Assembly (NCBI GenBank): GCA_900128395.1
Contig: LT649329.1
Span: 1 to 37,298, forward strand
DNA: 37,298 nt
Reading direction: 5' to 3'
Source of the DNA: Stramenopiles sp. TOSAG23-2
Lineage: Eukaryota; Sar
Both the position numbers and the translations under genes were made by a program. Below are positions 10,492-19,322 of the stretch, piece after piece (the stretch's first letter is position 1; each line of letters begins with the position of its first letter). The notes beneath the pieces are model-generated. The model was given only the letters and a program-made list of their open reading frames with translations, did no database searches and was not told where the DNA came from.

Positions 10492-10932
10492 TTATTCCCT
10501 TCCTCCAAGCCCATTGACCTTTTTTAGAAGCTCACTTGTCAACTTTTCTTGTACCGCTTTCTCTTTGTTTAATTGCTTAATTTGTGCTTTTAATTCATCA
10601 ATTTCTGTTAGTTTATTGTTGGTAAATTGAATTTGGTAATTATAATTTTCATCCAAATCTTCAACTTTTTCATCCAAGTCTGCAACTTTGTCTTGAAATT
10701 CTGTTTTAACTTTTTTAAATTTTTGATTATTTGCAGATGTCAACGATAACCAGCTTGTGCCATTATTGTTTTCACTTGTGGCTTTTCTTTTTAATGAGAT
10801 TGTTTCATCTTTTTCAGTGTCGACGTTTCTTACAATGGTAATTTCATTGTTTGCAGCTGTCTTTAATTTTTTATTTTCTAATATCACTTTTTTCATTTGT
10901 TCTTTTAATTGTTTCTTTTGCACCATTTTCAT
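10492..10932 (-). CDS. Coiled-coil C-terminal half of the split ankyrin gene
   Basis: A 146-codon frame, ATG at 10932, that overlaps the end of the ankyrin frame by 62 bases in the +1 frame. An in-frame TGA lies directly upstream of its ATG. The product is strongly charged: a Lys-rich helix, a Ser/Thr/Asn linker, then a heptad-patterned coiled coil (about 75-140) ending KVNGLGG. Charged coiled coils after ankyrin repeats are a common protist arrangement, so this is most simply the downstream half of one gene, separated by a frameshift or joined by a +1 ribosomal shift. It could also be a separate overlapping reading frame. Confidence 0.6.
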   Translation of the reverse strand: MKMVQKKQLKEQMKKVILENKKLKTAANNEITIVRNVDTEKDETISLKRKATSENNNGTSWLSLTSANNQKFKKVKTEFQDKVADLDEKVEDLDENYNYQIQFTNNKLTEIDELKAQIKQLNKEKAVQEKLTSELLKKVNGLGGRE

Positions 10933-11218
10933 AAAGCCATTTCATGGTATCTAAATGATTCCAACGACATGCTATCCACATTGGTGTTTGTCCATATTTA
11001 CCAGCTTTTGTAACATCATCTTTTGCACCATTCTTATAAAGCCATTTCATGGTATCTAAATGATTATAACGACATGCTATCCGCATTGGTGTTTGTCCAT
11101 ATTTACCAGCTTTTGTAACATCATCTTTTGCACCATTATTATATAATTTTTTTACCTCTGCTAAATCACCTTTATGACATGCATAAAAAAGAGGTGTCCG
11201 CTCATATTTATCAGCCAT
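10871..11218 (-). CDS. Ankyrin-repeat protein, N-terminal half of a split gene
   Basis: A 115-residue frame from ATG 11218 (upstream codons reach only a GTG). It contains about three ankyrin repeats: a divergent first unit (TPLFYACHKGDL), then units with the motifs YGQTPMRIACRYNHLDTM and YGQTPMWIACRWNHLDTM. The repeat period is 35 residues (105 bp), slightly longer than the usual 33, and adjacent units are nearly identical in DNA. After the third WLYENGAK the frame turns into Lys/Arg-rich residues and stops at TAA, while the +1 frame continues as a coiled coil. The protein is short for this family and probably lacks its natural C-terminus. Confidence 0.65.
   Translation of the reverse strand: MADKYERTPLFYACHKGDLAEVKKLYNNGAKDDVTKAGKYGQTPMRIACRYNHLDTMKWLYKNGAKDDVTKAGKYGQTPMWIACRWNHLDTMKWLYENGAKETIKRTNEKSDIRK
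10921..11135 (-). repeat. 105-bp tandem repeat encoding ankyrin units
   Basis: The word caccatt recurs at 10921, 11026 and 11131, exactly 105 bases apart. The unit between the first two marks matches the next with only a few substitutions across most of its length, while the third copy diverges after about 10 bases. This indicates a recent duplication of an ankyrin unit. Confidence 0.85.
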
Positions 11219-11946
11219 TTCAATATTCACTTCTCACCCTTATCAAATCACAACTATATATATAATATATATATAATGGTTTATATATATATATTTGTCT
11301 CATATACATCCATATTATACATTACAATCTACATCCGTACACATCTATCAAATGAATAATTATTATTAAATTTTCTTCTTTTTTTCGTCGTCATTACGTG
11401 CTCACCTAAAATCCAAAAATTGCTACTATACGTATAATACCTGGTACGGCTGCTGAAAGGAAAGTGTTTTTTTTAATAAAAAGCATTACACAGCATTGCA
11501 ATTTTTTTGGATTAGACGCATGATGTATTAAAAATATATACTGTAAAATAATTATAGTTTACCAATATACAACATAATTTATTATTATTATTTTTTATTA
11601 ATTTACTCTCATAATAATTCTCCTACTCTTCAAAAGAATACAATAATATTTGGAATAATCTATCTCACACTCTATGAATAAATTCTACCGGGGTACAACT
11701 CATCATACGACTTGCCAAATGCACCATTTTAAAGCAAAACGATATATTATTGCAAAGCGCAAGTTTTAATAATCGCAGTTTGTATATCTCTACACGTAGT
11801 AGAAATCCATTTTGGAAGCTGCAAGCTCTCTCTCTAACGTATATTTCGTATAATACACCCCCTCTCTGCACATTATTCATCATAGAAAGAAAGACGAGAT
11901 CACGGTGCACAAGTGCGTGACACAAAACAAATCCTTGATCGCAATG
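11219..11946. other. Intergenic region, AT microsatellites
   Basis: 728 bp between the RRP41 stop and the ankyrin gene start, both on the minus strand. TA-rich microsatellite DNA lies at 11260-11300. A copy of the atacctggtac motif is at 11437-11447. The 11665-11940 part is somewhat less AT-rich but holds only a TTG-started minus-strand frame, which I do not accept as a gene. No tRNA is seen. Confidence 0.5.
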
Positions 11947-12816
11947 TTATTCTTCAATAACCATCGATAAATCACCGTCCATGGTACTACTCCCTTCTGT
12001 TTGCTTTTCTTGTTGTTGATTATTTAAAATTTGCATATGATTTTCAAGTAATTTTGTTTTAAATAATTGAAATGTAGCTTGGCAATTATTTTTTGCAGTG
12101 TTTAACATAGATTCAAAAATTCGCATATCAACACGATTTGCCATGCGTACAAAACATATTTTATTATTCAAATTTGGCAAAATAGCAACTTCTATCTGTG
12201 GATATCCACTATTGACTTCCGTATGATTTAAATCTACTAAATTAAATGGAGAAGTTGATGAATACATGTTGTTATTTTTTGATGTTGCTGATGCAGTACT
12301 CGTATAATTCGCATTTTGTTGTGGCAAATCATTAATATTTGCAATATTGCAACATGTAGTGCCTATGACAAAATCTAAACATGGTATACCAGCATGTATC
12401 AATGCTAATGACACAGCATTTATACTACAGCATAATGCACTGCCGTCTGATTGTAATATATTTACAAAGATATTGACTTCAGAGGAAGGCAATAAATTTG
12501 TTAAAATAACACCTTCAAATATATTTTTAATGGTATTTGCTTCACTAATACTATTTTTATCGCGTTTACTACTACGCCTATATCCCAGTGCTGCAAATGG
12601 CGATGTAGTATATTCACATTTAATGATACATTTCTTCTTGTTTACATTACGTTTTGTTGATACTTTTGGACCTATAATCGATACAATAATTTTATTATTA
12701 CCTTGCTCATAATATACACTCCCATCCGAATTTTTAATATTATTAATTTTAAATTTTATTTTCCGAAATTCATTATATTTCCTTCCATCATTTCGTAAAT
12801 TAGCATATGATAACAT
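11947..12816 (-). CDS. RRP41: Exosome core subunit, RNase PH family, RRP41/EXOSC4-like
   Basis: A 289-residue protein from ATG 12816. The N-terminus (LRNDGRKYNEFRKI, then GSVYYEQGNNKIIVSIIGP) matches the start of RRP41 proteins, normally LRxDGRRxxExR followed by GSAYxEQGNTKVxxxxxGP. The middle part with LPSSEVNIFVNILQSDGSALCCSINAVSLAL in pieces is the standard RNase PH core strand-helix. RRP41 forms the hexameric ring of the RNA exosome in nucleus and cytoplasm, threading RNA for 3'-5' decay and processing. An Asn/Ser/Thr-rich insert at about 165-195 and a Gln/Glu-rich tail make it longer than the usual ~245 residues. It is divergently placed from the secreted-protein gene at 13587. Confidence 0.88.
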   Translation of the reverse strand: MLSYANLRNDGRKYNEFRKIKFKINNIKNSDGSVYYEQGNNKIIVSIIGPKVSTKRNVNKKKCIIKCEYTTSPFAALGYRRSSKRDKNSISEANTIKNIFEGVILTNLLPSSEVNIFVNILQSDGSALCCSINAVSLALIHAGIPCLDFVIGTTCCNIANINDLPQQNANYTSTASATSKNNNMYSSTSPFNLVDLNHTEVNSGYPQIEVAILPNLNNKICFVRMANRVDMRIFESMLNTAKNNCQATFQLFKTKLLENHMQILNNQQQEKQTEGSSTMDGDLSMVIEE

Positions 12817-13392
12817 TCTGTTATATTATTATTATTATTATTGAATTAAAAGTATATTAACAATGATGAAAAAATGATTGCGATTGATATTTGATGCGAT
12901 GTAATACGATAAAATGTTCTTTTATCTATGTTTATATCTTATCCTTTTGACAATTGTATATAGTAGAGTATAATTATTATTATATTTTGTGGATATGTTG
13001 ATTATTTATTATTTAAGGATCATCAATTATTTACCTCCTGATTACCCCGCTGCATCATCACATTTACATTAGTGCACTAGTCTAATAACTAATAACATCA
13101 TCACAGCACATCGCTAGAATTAGGCAACAACAAAATAAAAAAAAGAAACGCAACTACAGGAATTTATCATTGGTATAAATATTATACAACAACATAGCAT
13201 TAACATAGAACCACAGAGTTTTTTTTTATAGATTCTTTTGATAGGGAAAATTCTTCTATTTTGAAGTATACTTTCCAAATTTATTACGCGTGACGTCTTC
13301 ACTAATAGCTATTAATATATCATAATCGTTTTATAAAAATTCAATAGTGTGCTTTGTTAATTGTAATTCCTCCTCAAAATAATTTAAAAGAA

Positions 13393-13402
13393 GGGGGGGG
13401 GG
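13393..13402 (+). repeat. G10 homopolymer
   Basis: Ten consecutive G within AT-rich DNA, about 185 bases upstream of the secreted-protein ATG. Confidence 0.95.
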
Positions 13403-13465
13403 AGAAGCGAACGAACTACCAAATTTAATACTATTTAATATAGAAATAGAACCACGATATATAAA

Positions 13466-13486
13466 CATATATATATATATATATAA
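13466..13486 (+). repeat. (AT)n microsatellite
   Basis: About ten AT units in the divergent promoter region, roughly 100 bases before the 13587 start codon. Confidence 0.9.
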
Positions 13487-13586
13487 AGAATATACATCTA
13501 TATATAAAAAAGTCATTTATCTATAGTTTACTTTTATTCTATATTAATTGTAAAGATATAATATACTTTAAAAGAAAAGAGAAAAG

Positions 13587-14681
13587 ATGAAATATATTAT
13601 CTTTCTAGTTCTTGCAATATGTACGTATTCGTCATATGCTCAAAATGTGACGAATATGAATGTGACGAATATGAATATTACTGACGCAAACATTACTAGT
13701 GTATTTGGAAAAGGCAAAGCGGGAAAGAAAAAGAACGCAACTATTAGTCCATTATCAGAAAAATTTTGCACAAGTAAAGAGGTTGATCCAAAGAAAAAAG
13801 ATTTGTGCTATTCAGCACAATTTGTCATGGTTGAAAGCGAGAAATACTTTACGAAGTTAAAGGAATTAGAACAACCACAAAAAATATATACTGATTTAAG
13901 AGAAGAAACTGTACAAGCCTTGCAGCGTGCAACTGCACAAATCAGAATAGTTAAAGAACGTTTAATTGAGTTTGATAGCCCTATCAATATCGGGCGTTCT
14001 TTCCGTGCAATCAAAGAAGGCATCAACCGTGCCATTACCAATATCTCCGATGCAACGACTATCCGTGAAACCATGGTAGCGCTGAACGGTCCACGTGATT
14101 TATGGGTCCAAAATGTGAAAGATGCTAGGGATGAACATGAAAAATATTGGAAGTATTTGGAACTATTTAGATATCATAATAAAGTAGAATTAGAAGCAGC
14201 AAAGAAAAAAGTTGCGCATCTTGAAAACATTACAATAGCAAAAGCGCAAGAATTGAAAGGACAATTGGATCATGCAGAACGCATGGCATTGAAGAATAAA
14301 GATTTTGTATCAAACCCAGACGTTGATGACGAGGCTGGTGCATTAGCATTACAATCAATGCGTAGATCTACCTCCAATGCAGCTGCAACAAAACGTTATT
14401 TATTAGCAATTGAAGCAGAATTAAAATTAGCAAGATTGACATTAGACAAAATTAAAATGAGAACGCCGGGTGGTGGATTACCAGTATTTCCAGATATTAA
14501 ACCTACCAAAAACTATGGCGCTGAGGATATTGATGCAATTAAAGATGCACAAATACGTTTAGATGAGAAAGCAAATAAAGAATTTCATCAATTGAAAGCC
14601 ACCTCCGGTGGCGAGTTTGATGTAATAGCTTCCCTTCCTGGTGCACCAAAAAAACCACAACCGCCACCACAAACATTGTAA
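13587..14681 (+). CDS. Secreted sequon-rich alpha-helical protein, unknown function
   Basis: A 364-residue protein, ATG 13587. Residues 1-18 are a clear signal peptide (MKYIIFLVLAICTYSSYA, predicted cleavage before Gln19). Directly after it come four N-glycosylation sequons in about 18 residues (NVT, NVT, NIT, NIT), created by a short DNA repeat of tgacgaatatgaa, with a further NAT in a Lys/Gly-rich stretch. Two cysteines near positions 62 and 73 could pair. The remainder is almost entirely charged amphipathic helix, predicted as a coiled coil or helical bundle, ending in a Pro-rich tail (KPQPPPQTL). No family is recognised. Likely a cell-surface or extracellular structural glycoprotein; it lacks a transmembrane anchor and an ER-retention signal. 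Confidence 0.82.
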   Translation: MKYIIFLVLAICTYSSYAQNVTNMNVTNMNITDANITSVFGKGKAGKKKNATISPLSEKFCTSKEVDPKKKDLCYSAQFVMVESEKYFTKLKELEQPQKIYTDLREETVQALQRATAQIRIVKERLIEFDSPINIGRSFRAIKEGINRAITNISDATTIRETMVALNGPRDLWVQNVKDARDEHEKYWKYLELFRYHNKVELEAAKKKVAHLENITIAKAQELKGQLDHAERMALKNKDFVSNPDVDDEAGALALQSMRRSTSNAAATKRYLLAIEAELKLARLTLDKIKMRTPGGGLPVFPDIKPTKNYGAEDIDAIKDAQIRLDEKANKEFHQLKATSGGEFDVIASLPGAPKKPQPPPQTL

Positions 14682-14968
14682 AAAGTTGAACGGTGTGTGT
14701 GTAAAATGTGTGTAGTGTTAAACATTGTGTGTGCACGTGTTACTAAAATTTTTATTCATTTAAATATTCATAATATTTAATATAATATAACAAAAAGCTA
14801 GAAGATACATTTACAACAGAGTTTATACATTTTTTTTACGCATTATACCTGGTACTTCGTTTTAAATATAATACAACTCATCTCTTCGGTGTATATACCT
14901 TATTATTATATATACACACATATAACTATGATATTATGATATTCTACACACAATAAAAAAGCTCAAAC
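14682..14968. other. Convergent 3' intergenic region
   Basis: 287 bp between the stops of the secreted-protein gene and COQ3. It begins with a degenerate GTGTGT stretch and contains atacctggtacttc at 14845-14858, sharing tggtacttc with the 98-bp elements near 18.6 kb. Presumably it holds both polyadenylation regions. Confidence 0.5.
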
Positions 14969-16042
14969 TTAAAATCCCAAGTGAGCAATATAATTAACAC
15001 TTAAATCTTTATCATTTTCATACCATTTTTTTAATACTGGGTTATATTGCATACCAACAATATCATGTAATTTCAACGACGTACCTTCATCTACATTGTT
15101 ATTTTTGTTAATCATTTCTTTTAATTCATTTGGTTGTATATATTTACTCCAATCATGAGTACCAGATGGTACCATTTGTAACACATCTTCCGCCATCATT
15201 ATACTTAAAAAATATGATAATGAAGTACGATTTAATGTTGATAGAAATATATGGCCATTCTTTTCTTTTAATAATTTTGTACATTCATTCAAAAATAATG
15301 ATGGGTTGTTTACATGTTCAATGATTTCTAATGCACAGATAATGTCAAATTTGTTCGTATCATCTTTTAAAAAACCATCCGCATCATATGACAATACTAA
15401 ATCTTCAACACTACTATGTACATATTTAATATTTTTTGTATTGTGATTTAATTTGGAATGTAATCTTGCAGCTTCAATTGATGGTAATGATGCATCTAAT
15501 CCAGTTACTGTGCCACCTAAACGTGCTAAAGATTCAGATAAAATACCGCCACCGCATCCAACATCTAATATTTTCAAACCAGATAATGGTAACAATCGTT
15601 GTTTTTCATTATTTGCTTTATTATTATCACAATCTTCTTGTTCTTGTTGAAATTCTTTAATTTTTCTACATACATATTTTACACGACATGGATTCATGAA
15701 ATGCAAGGGACCAACTGTATCGGTATTATTTGATTGGTTATTGTTATTATTATTAAATCCCCACCAATCGTTTGATGCATCTGAAAATTTCTTAACTTCC
15801 TCGTTGTTAACAGTGGTCGTATTGTTATCCTGATTATTATTATTTTCAACCATAGTTGGTCTGGTAACAATTGTTGACGTTGAAAAATTACATTTATTAT
15901 GTTTATTTGATTTAAATATTGTTACGTTACTTGCATTATTATTTTTCCTATTACAAATATTTCTTTTTATACTTTTCAATATGGCATCCTTGTTACCAAA
16001 TAGTTTATTTATAGATCTTAATTTAATGAACGTATTAATCAT
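14969..16042 (-). CDS. COQ3: Ubiquinone biosynthesis O-methyltransferase, mitochondrial (COQ3/UbiG family)
   Basis: A 357-residue protein from ATG 16042. This family uses S-adenosylmethionine for both O-methylation steps of ubiquinone synthesis, in the mitochondrial matrix as part of the CoQ complex. The first ~60 residues are basic and acid-free with hydroxylated residues, a typical mitochondrial presequence. The family N-motif (FSDASNDWWGF, then GPLHFMNPCRVKYV) is present, followed by SAM motif I ILDVGCGGGILSE at about residue 152, ALEIIEHV at about 233 and VPSGTHDWSKYI at about 295, all strong COQ3/UbiG signatures. Two Asn-rich inserts are lineage-specific. It is divergent from the prolyl-tRNA synthetase gene, so two mitochondrial proteins share a 358-bp promoter region. 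Confidence 0.95.
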   Translation of the reverse strand: MINTFIKLRSINKLFGNKDAILKSIKRNICNRKNNNASNVTIFKSNKHNKCNFSTSTIVTRPTMVENNNNQDNNTTTVNNEEVKKFSDASNDWWGFNNNNNNQSNNTDTVGPLHFMNPCRVKYVCRKIKEFQQEQEDCDNNKANNEKQRLLPLSGLKILDVGCGGGILSESLARLGGTVTGLDASLPSIEAARLHSKLNHNTKNIKYVHSSVEDLVLSYDADGFLKDDTNKFDIICALEIIEHVNNPSLFLNECTKLLKEKNGHIFLSTLNRTSLSYFLSIMMAEDVLQMVPSGTHDWSKYIQPNELKEMINKNNNVDEGTSLKLHDIVGMQYNPVLKKWYENDKDLSVNYIAHLGF

Positions 16043-16400
16043 CTTGTCGAAATGTTGTTTATTATTGGTTTGTTCTTGAGACCATATACTTTTCGTGATG
16101 TTCTACTATCGATAGTTCTTCTGATAATATCGATATTAATAATTATTCTTCGAATGATGAATTTAAATTGTGAATATTATTTGTTGTGTTTTGTTGTAAT
16201 ACCTGGTAATAATAATAATTATTATACAACAATATACAAAGTGAAAAAGTATTATATATCTTTTTTTTTTAAATTGAACCTAAAATTCTATTTATTATTA
16301 ATTTTTTAAACGGCAGTGTGTATTGTATTATATACGAACAACCATCGTTTGTGTTTGTTTGCCTTTCTTTCTTTCTTCTTTATTCGTTGAGGATAAAACA
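16043..16400. other. Divergent promoter region of COQ3 and ProRS
   Basis: 358 bp between two start codons in opposite directions. It holds aat/taa trinucleotide stretches, a T9 run at about 16261 and the atacctggta motif at 16199-16208. The plus-strand frame here upstream of 16401 only has a TTG start. Confidence 0.5.
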
Positions 16401-18239
16401 ATGTTACAACAACAACATCTTCGTTTTTTTCAAAAACAGCAACATCGTTTCATAAATTGTAATAGAAATTATCAGACAATCAATAACAATGCCATTGTAA
16501 AACGTAGTAATTTATTTTTGCCAACTCTACGTGATTTTAATCAGAAAGAAAAAACAATAGAATCGCACAAATTGCTCATTAAAAGTGGTTATATACGCCA
16601 AACGAACTTAGGAATATACAATTATTTACCTTTTGGATTACGTGTATTAAATAAAATTGAAGAGTTAATTGACATATCTATGAAAAGTATACATGGTCAA
16701 AAATTAGCAATGCCATTATTATTAAATGCTGATAATTGGAAAAAAACGGGACGTTGGGAAACGACTGGGGACGAATTGTTTCGCCTTAAAGATCGTCATG
16801 ATGTATCTCATTGTTTAAGCCCAACGCATGAAGAAGTAGTTACTGAAATTGTTGCACAAAATGTTTTCTCACATCGTGATTTACCATTATCCTTGTATCA
16901 AATTGGAAAGAAATATCGTGATGAGCGACGTCCACGTTTTGGACCAATGCGTGCGCGTGAATTCATAATGAAAGATATGTACAGTTTTGATAAGAGTGAA
17001 ACAGATGCATTTGAAACATATGAAAAGGTGCGAGAGGCATATCATAAGATTTTCAAAGCATTGGAATTGATATATGTCGAGGTAGAAGCTGATAGTGGTA
17101 ATATTGGTGGAAATTTATCTCATGAATTTCATGTGTTAAATAATATTGGTGAGGATTTATTATTAACATGTGATACTTGTAAATACAGTGCAAATGTTGA
17201 AAAAGCTACACCATATGTAATCAACAATGGTAATAATGTAAAGAAATATACATTAAGGGGGAAATGTAAGAAAAACAATGATGGCGATGAACATAGGGAT
17301 GGTGATACTGTTCATTTTATCAATATAATTATGCCAGCAACAATCGCAGGAAACGATGATGTTGTTGATCAGGAACGGTTAAATGAAACGAAAATTCTTA
17401 CCAAATGGAATGATATGTTAATAGATAAAAATATTATCATCGATAATTATTCTATTGTTAAAGATTTTGATGACGAAGTATCTACATATTTTATTGATGC
17501 ATCAGTAAATATAGATGATGATATTAATATACAAGGGAATGATAAAAATATTATTCAAGCAGATTATTTATTAGCACGTGATGGTGATCGGTATCGTGCA
17601 TGTAATGGAGAAGAAGGTATTTTAAAGGAGAAACGAGGTATTGAAGTTGGACATATATTTTATTTAGGGAAAAAATATAGTTCTATATTAAATGCTACAT
17701 TTATGGATTCCAATAATAAAACGAATACTATTGAAATGGGATGTTATGGTATTGGTATATCTAGAATATTAGCTGCTGCAATTGAAAATAATTTAGTAAC
17801 GAATGGTGAGAACGATGATATTAATAATAATAACAAGACGAAGAAGGGTAAACAGAAAAATCAACAACAACAACAACAAATAATATGGCCATCAATTATA
17901 GCACCTTATCAATGTGTTGTATTAACTGCAATGAATAATGATGTATTAATTGATTATGCAACCGAACTTTCCATGAAATTAATAGTTGCCAATAATCATT
18001 TAAAAGATGAAATTATCATTGATGATCGTTGGAGTGCAAATTTTGGTGTTAAAATGAAAGAAGCTACATTATGGGGTGCACCAATTAAAATTATATTAGG
18101 AAAAAGCTATTTGAACGAGGGTAAAGTGGAAATTGAAACATGTAAGGGTATTAAATTACATTTGAATGAAGCAGAACTTATCGATTATATGCAAGAAAAT
18201 GTAGTTTCCATAGAGGAGAAATATTTTGAGGATGTGTAA
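16401..18239 (+). CDS. PARS2: Prolyl-tRNA synthetase, bacterial/mitochondrial type
   Basis: Class II synthetase charging tRNA-Pro, most likely the mitochondrial form. I choose ATG 16401 (context aaacaATG), giving 612 residues; the longer frame starts at TTG. The first ~40 residues are Gln/His/Arg/Asn-rich without acids, compatible with a presequence. Motifs: SGYIRQTNLGIYNYLPFG (motif 1 region), YRDERRPRFGPMRAREF with KDMYSF (motif 2, about 171-196), SANVEKA, GHIFYLG, and GCYGIGISRILAA (motif 3, about 447-460). A C-terminal anticodon-binding domain follows (WPSIIAPYQ, DDRWSANFGVKMKEA). The segment between motifs 2 and 3 is low-complexity and Asn/Asp-rich instead of a clear bacterial editing domain. 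An Asn/Lys/Gln-rich insert precedes the anticodon domain. The symbol follows the animal mitochondrial enzyme. Confidence 0.93.
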   Translation: MLQQQHLRFFQKQQHRFINCNRNYQTINNNAIVKRSNLFLPTLRDFNQKEKTIESHKLLIKSGYIRQTNLGIYNYLPFGLRVLNKIEELIDISMKSIHGQKLAMPLLLNADNWKKTGRWETTGDELFRLKDRHDVSHCLSPTHEEVVTEIVAQNVFSHRDLPLSLYQIGKKYRDERRPRFGPMRAREFIMKDMYSFDKSETDAFETYEKVREAYHKIFKALELIYVEVEADSGNIGGNLSHEFHVLNNIGEDLLLTCDTCKYSANVEKATPYVINNGNNVKKYTLRGKCKKNNDGDEHRDGDTVHFINIIMPATIAGNDDVVDQERLNETKILTKWNDMLIDKNIIIDNYSIVKDFDDEVSTYFIDASVNIDDDINIQGNDKNIIQADYLLARDGDRYRACNGEEGILKEKRGIEVGHIFYLGKKYSSILNATFMDSNNKTNTIEMGCYGIGISRILAAAIENNLVTNGENDDINNNNKTKKGKQKNQQQQQQIIWPSIIAPYQCVVLTAMNNDVLIDYATELSMKLIVANNHLKDEIIIDDRWSANFGVKMKEATLWGAPIKIILGKSYLNEGKVEIETCKGIKLHLNEAELIDYMQENVVSIEEKYFEDV

Positions 18240-18360
18240 TTATATATAAGGGATTTTTGTGTGTCTCACATTTACTTTGTCGCGTACATAAAATTAAAAA
18301 ATATATTTTATCTCGTACGTTCTCGTAAAAAAAATATGTTTTGGCTTTTTGCCACCAACC

Positions 18361-18490
18361 GTGCACTTCAAGATCTTTATCCGGATAGTCACCGGTTGTT
18401 GTTCACAACAGGATCTTTCACTTCGACAACCTCACCGTTTTCGAATGAACCCGACGTCCAGCACGTTCAACGAGAGCGCGCGGAAGGATA
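18361..18490. other. GC-rich island, possible coding remnant
   Basis: By count about 50% G+C over 130 bases, against far lower surroundings. No frame stays open long enough for a gene. It could be a decayed gene fragment or inserted DNA; the reading is uncertain. Confidence 0.35.
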
Positions 18491-18563
18491 GAAACCTACT
18501 CATGCTTGTAGAGTACGTATTAGTTTGCAGAAGGTGCATTAGAGCTTTACTATTTTACTATAT

Positions 18564-18661
18564 CTGGTACTTCAAAATTAAAAAATTTAGCTGGTGTTCT
18601 CGGTGCACAGATATTGTGCACCGTTTTTATGTACTTAAAAGTAGTCTGATATATAGGCCAA
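18564..18661 (+). repeat. 98-bp element, subtype 1, copy 1
   Basis: Begins ctggtacttcaaaatt, carries a perfect 9-bp-stem hairpin (cggtgcaca, loop gatat, tgtgcaccg) at 18601-18623, and ends tatataggcca. The next copy follows immediately at 18662 and appears identical across the unit. Confidence 0.9.
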
Positions 18662-18759
18662 CTGGTACTTCAAAATTAAAAAATTTAGCTGGTGTTCTCG
18701 GTGCACAGATATTGTGCACCGTTTTTATGTACTTAAAAGTAGTCTGATATATAGGCCAA
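18662..18759 (+). repeat. 98-bp element, subtype 1, copy 2
   Basis: Direct tandem copy of the preceding unit with its hairpin at 18699-18721. The sequence diverges directly after tatataggcca. Confidence 0.9.
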
Positions 18760-19254
18760 GTAAAATAATATAAAATTTTATTTATAGTGCTGCTGTGTTG
18801 ATACGAATATTTATACATAGCAAATTTCATAGTCTAAGGCCAATGATGAGCAATCATATACTACTAAATATAACCAATAGTCCTTAGTTTTATTAATAAA
18901 ATAAAAATATTCTGGAATTACATGTTTTTATTTTAGTACACGCACCGTTTTTCACCAATTTTAGCATAAGTATACCATATAGCAAACAGGGGACGTGCAT
19001 ATGTGTTTATATATATAACTTATATAATAAATATTATTATTGTTAATAATGGATTTTTTGTTATAACATTAGATTTAATTTATATACTCTGCCTTGAACA
19101 TGGTGCACCCTATAATGACATAGCATTTATACAAAGTATACGGCATATTTATACCGGATAAATTTAATAGTGATTAGTGTAAATGACCTAATTGACAAAA
19201 TATTGAAATATTTTGATTATATAGGATTTTACCTGCTGTGTGCGGTGTAAATGC

Positions 19255-19275
19255 CGTGTACAATATCTGTACACG
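19255..19275. repeat. Variant hairpin related to the 98-bp elements
   Basis: Perfect 8-bp stem cgtgtaca / tgtacacg around loop atatc. Compared with the hairpins on either side (gtgcac stems), one stem pair is changed from G-C to T-A type on both arms, so pairing is kept. Confidence 0.75.
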
Positions 19276-19322
19276 TTCTCAAAATACATGTAATATTATT
19301 ATCCTTAAATATGTACTATATT

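Larger units (their letters stand above)
12817..13586. other. Divergent promoter region
   Basis: 770 bp between the divergent RRP41-like and secreted-protein genes, so it should carry both promoters. An ATT trinucleotide run lies just upstream of the RRP41 ATG (about 12824-12843). A CRE-like tgacgtc is at about 13291. There is a run of ten G at 13393-13402, remarkable in this AT-rich DNA, and an AT microsatellite at about 13466-13486. Short minus-strand frames here lack ATG starts or any recognisable content. Confidence 0.55.

Noticed and set aside
11665-11925. Possible small minus-strand gene downstream of RRP41
   Set aside because: The start would be TTG, and there is no recognisable domain or coding bias I can support.
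13120-13302. Short minus-strand hydrophobic frame in the divergent promoter
   Set aside because: It starts at GTG, not ATG; composition reflects translated A/T tracts.
18361-18490. Ubiquitin pseudogene
   Set aside because: Only about ten residues (FKIFIRIVTG) resemble the ubiquitin start and the following frames do not align without several invented shifts; kept only as an unexplained GC-rich patch.
18349-18747. Plus-strand frame of 132 codons
   Set aside because: It runs through both 98-bp tandem copies, has no ATG at its apparent start and no family resemblance.
18564-18759. CRISPR-like array
   Set aside because: Only two adjacent 98-bp units with no unique spacers, in a eukaryotic context; this is a plain tandem duplication.
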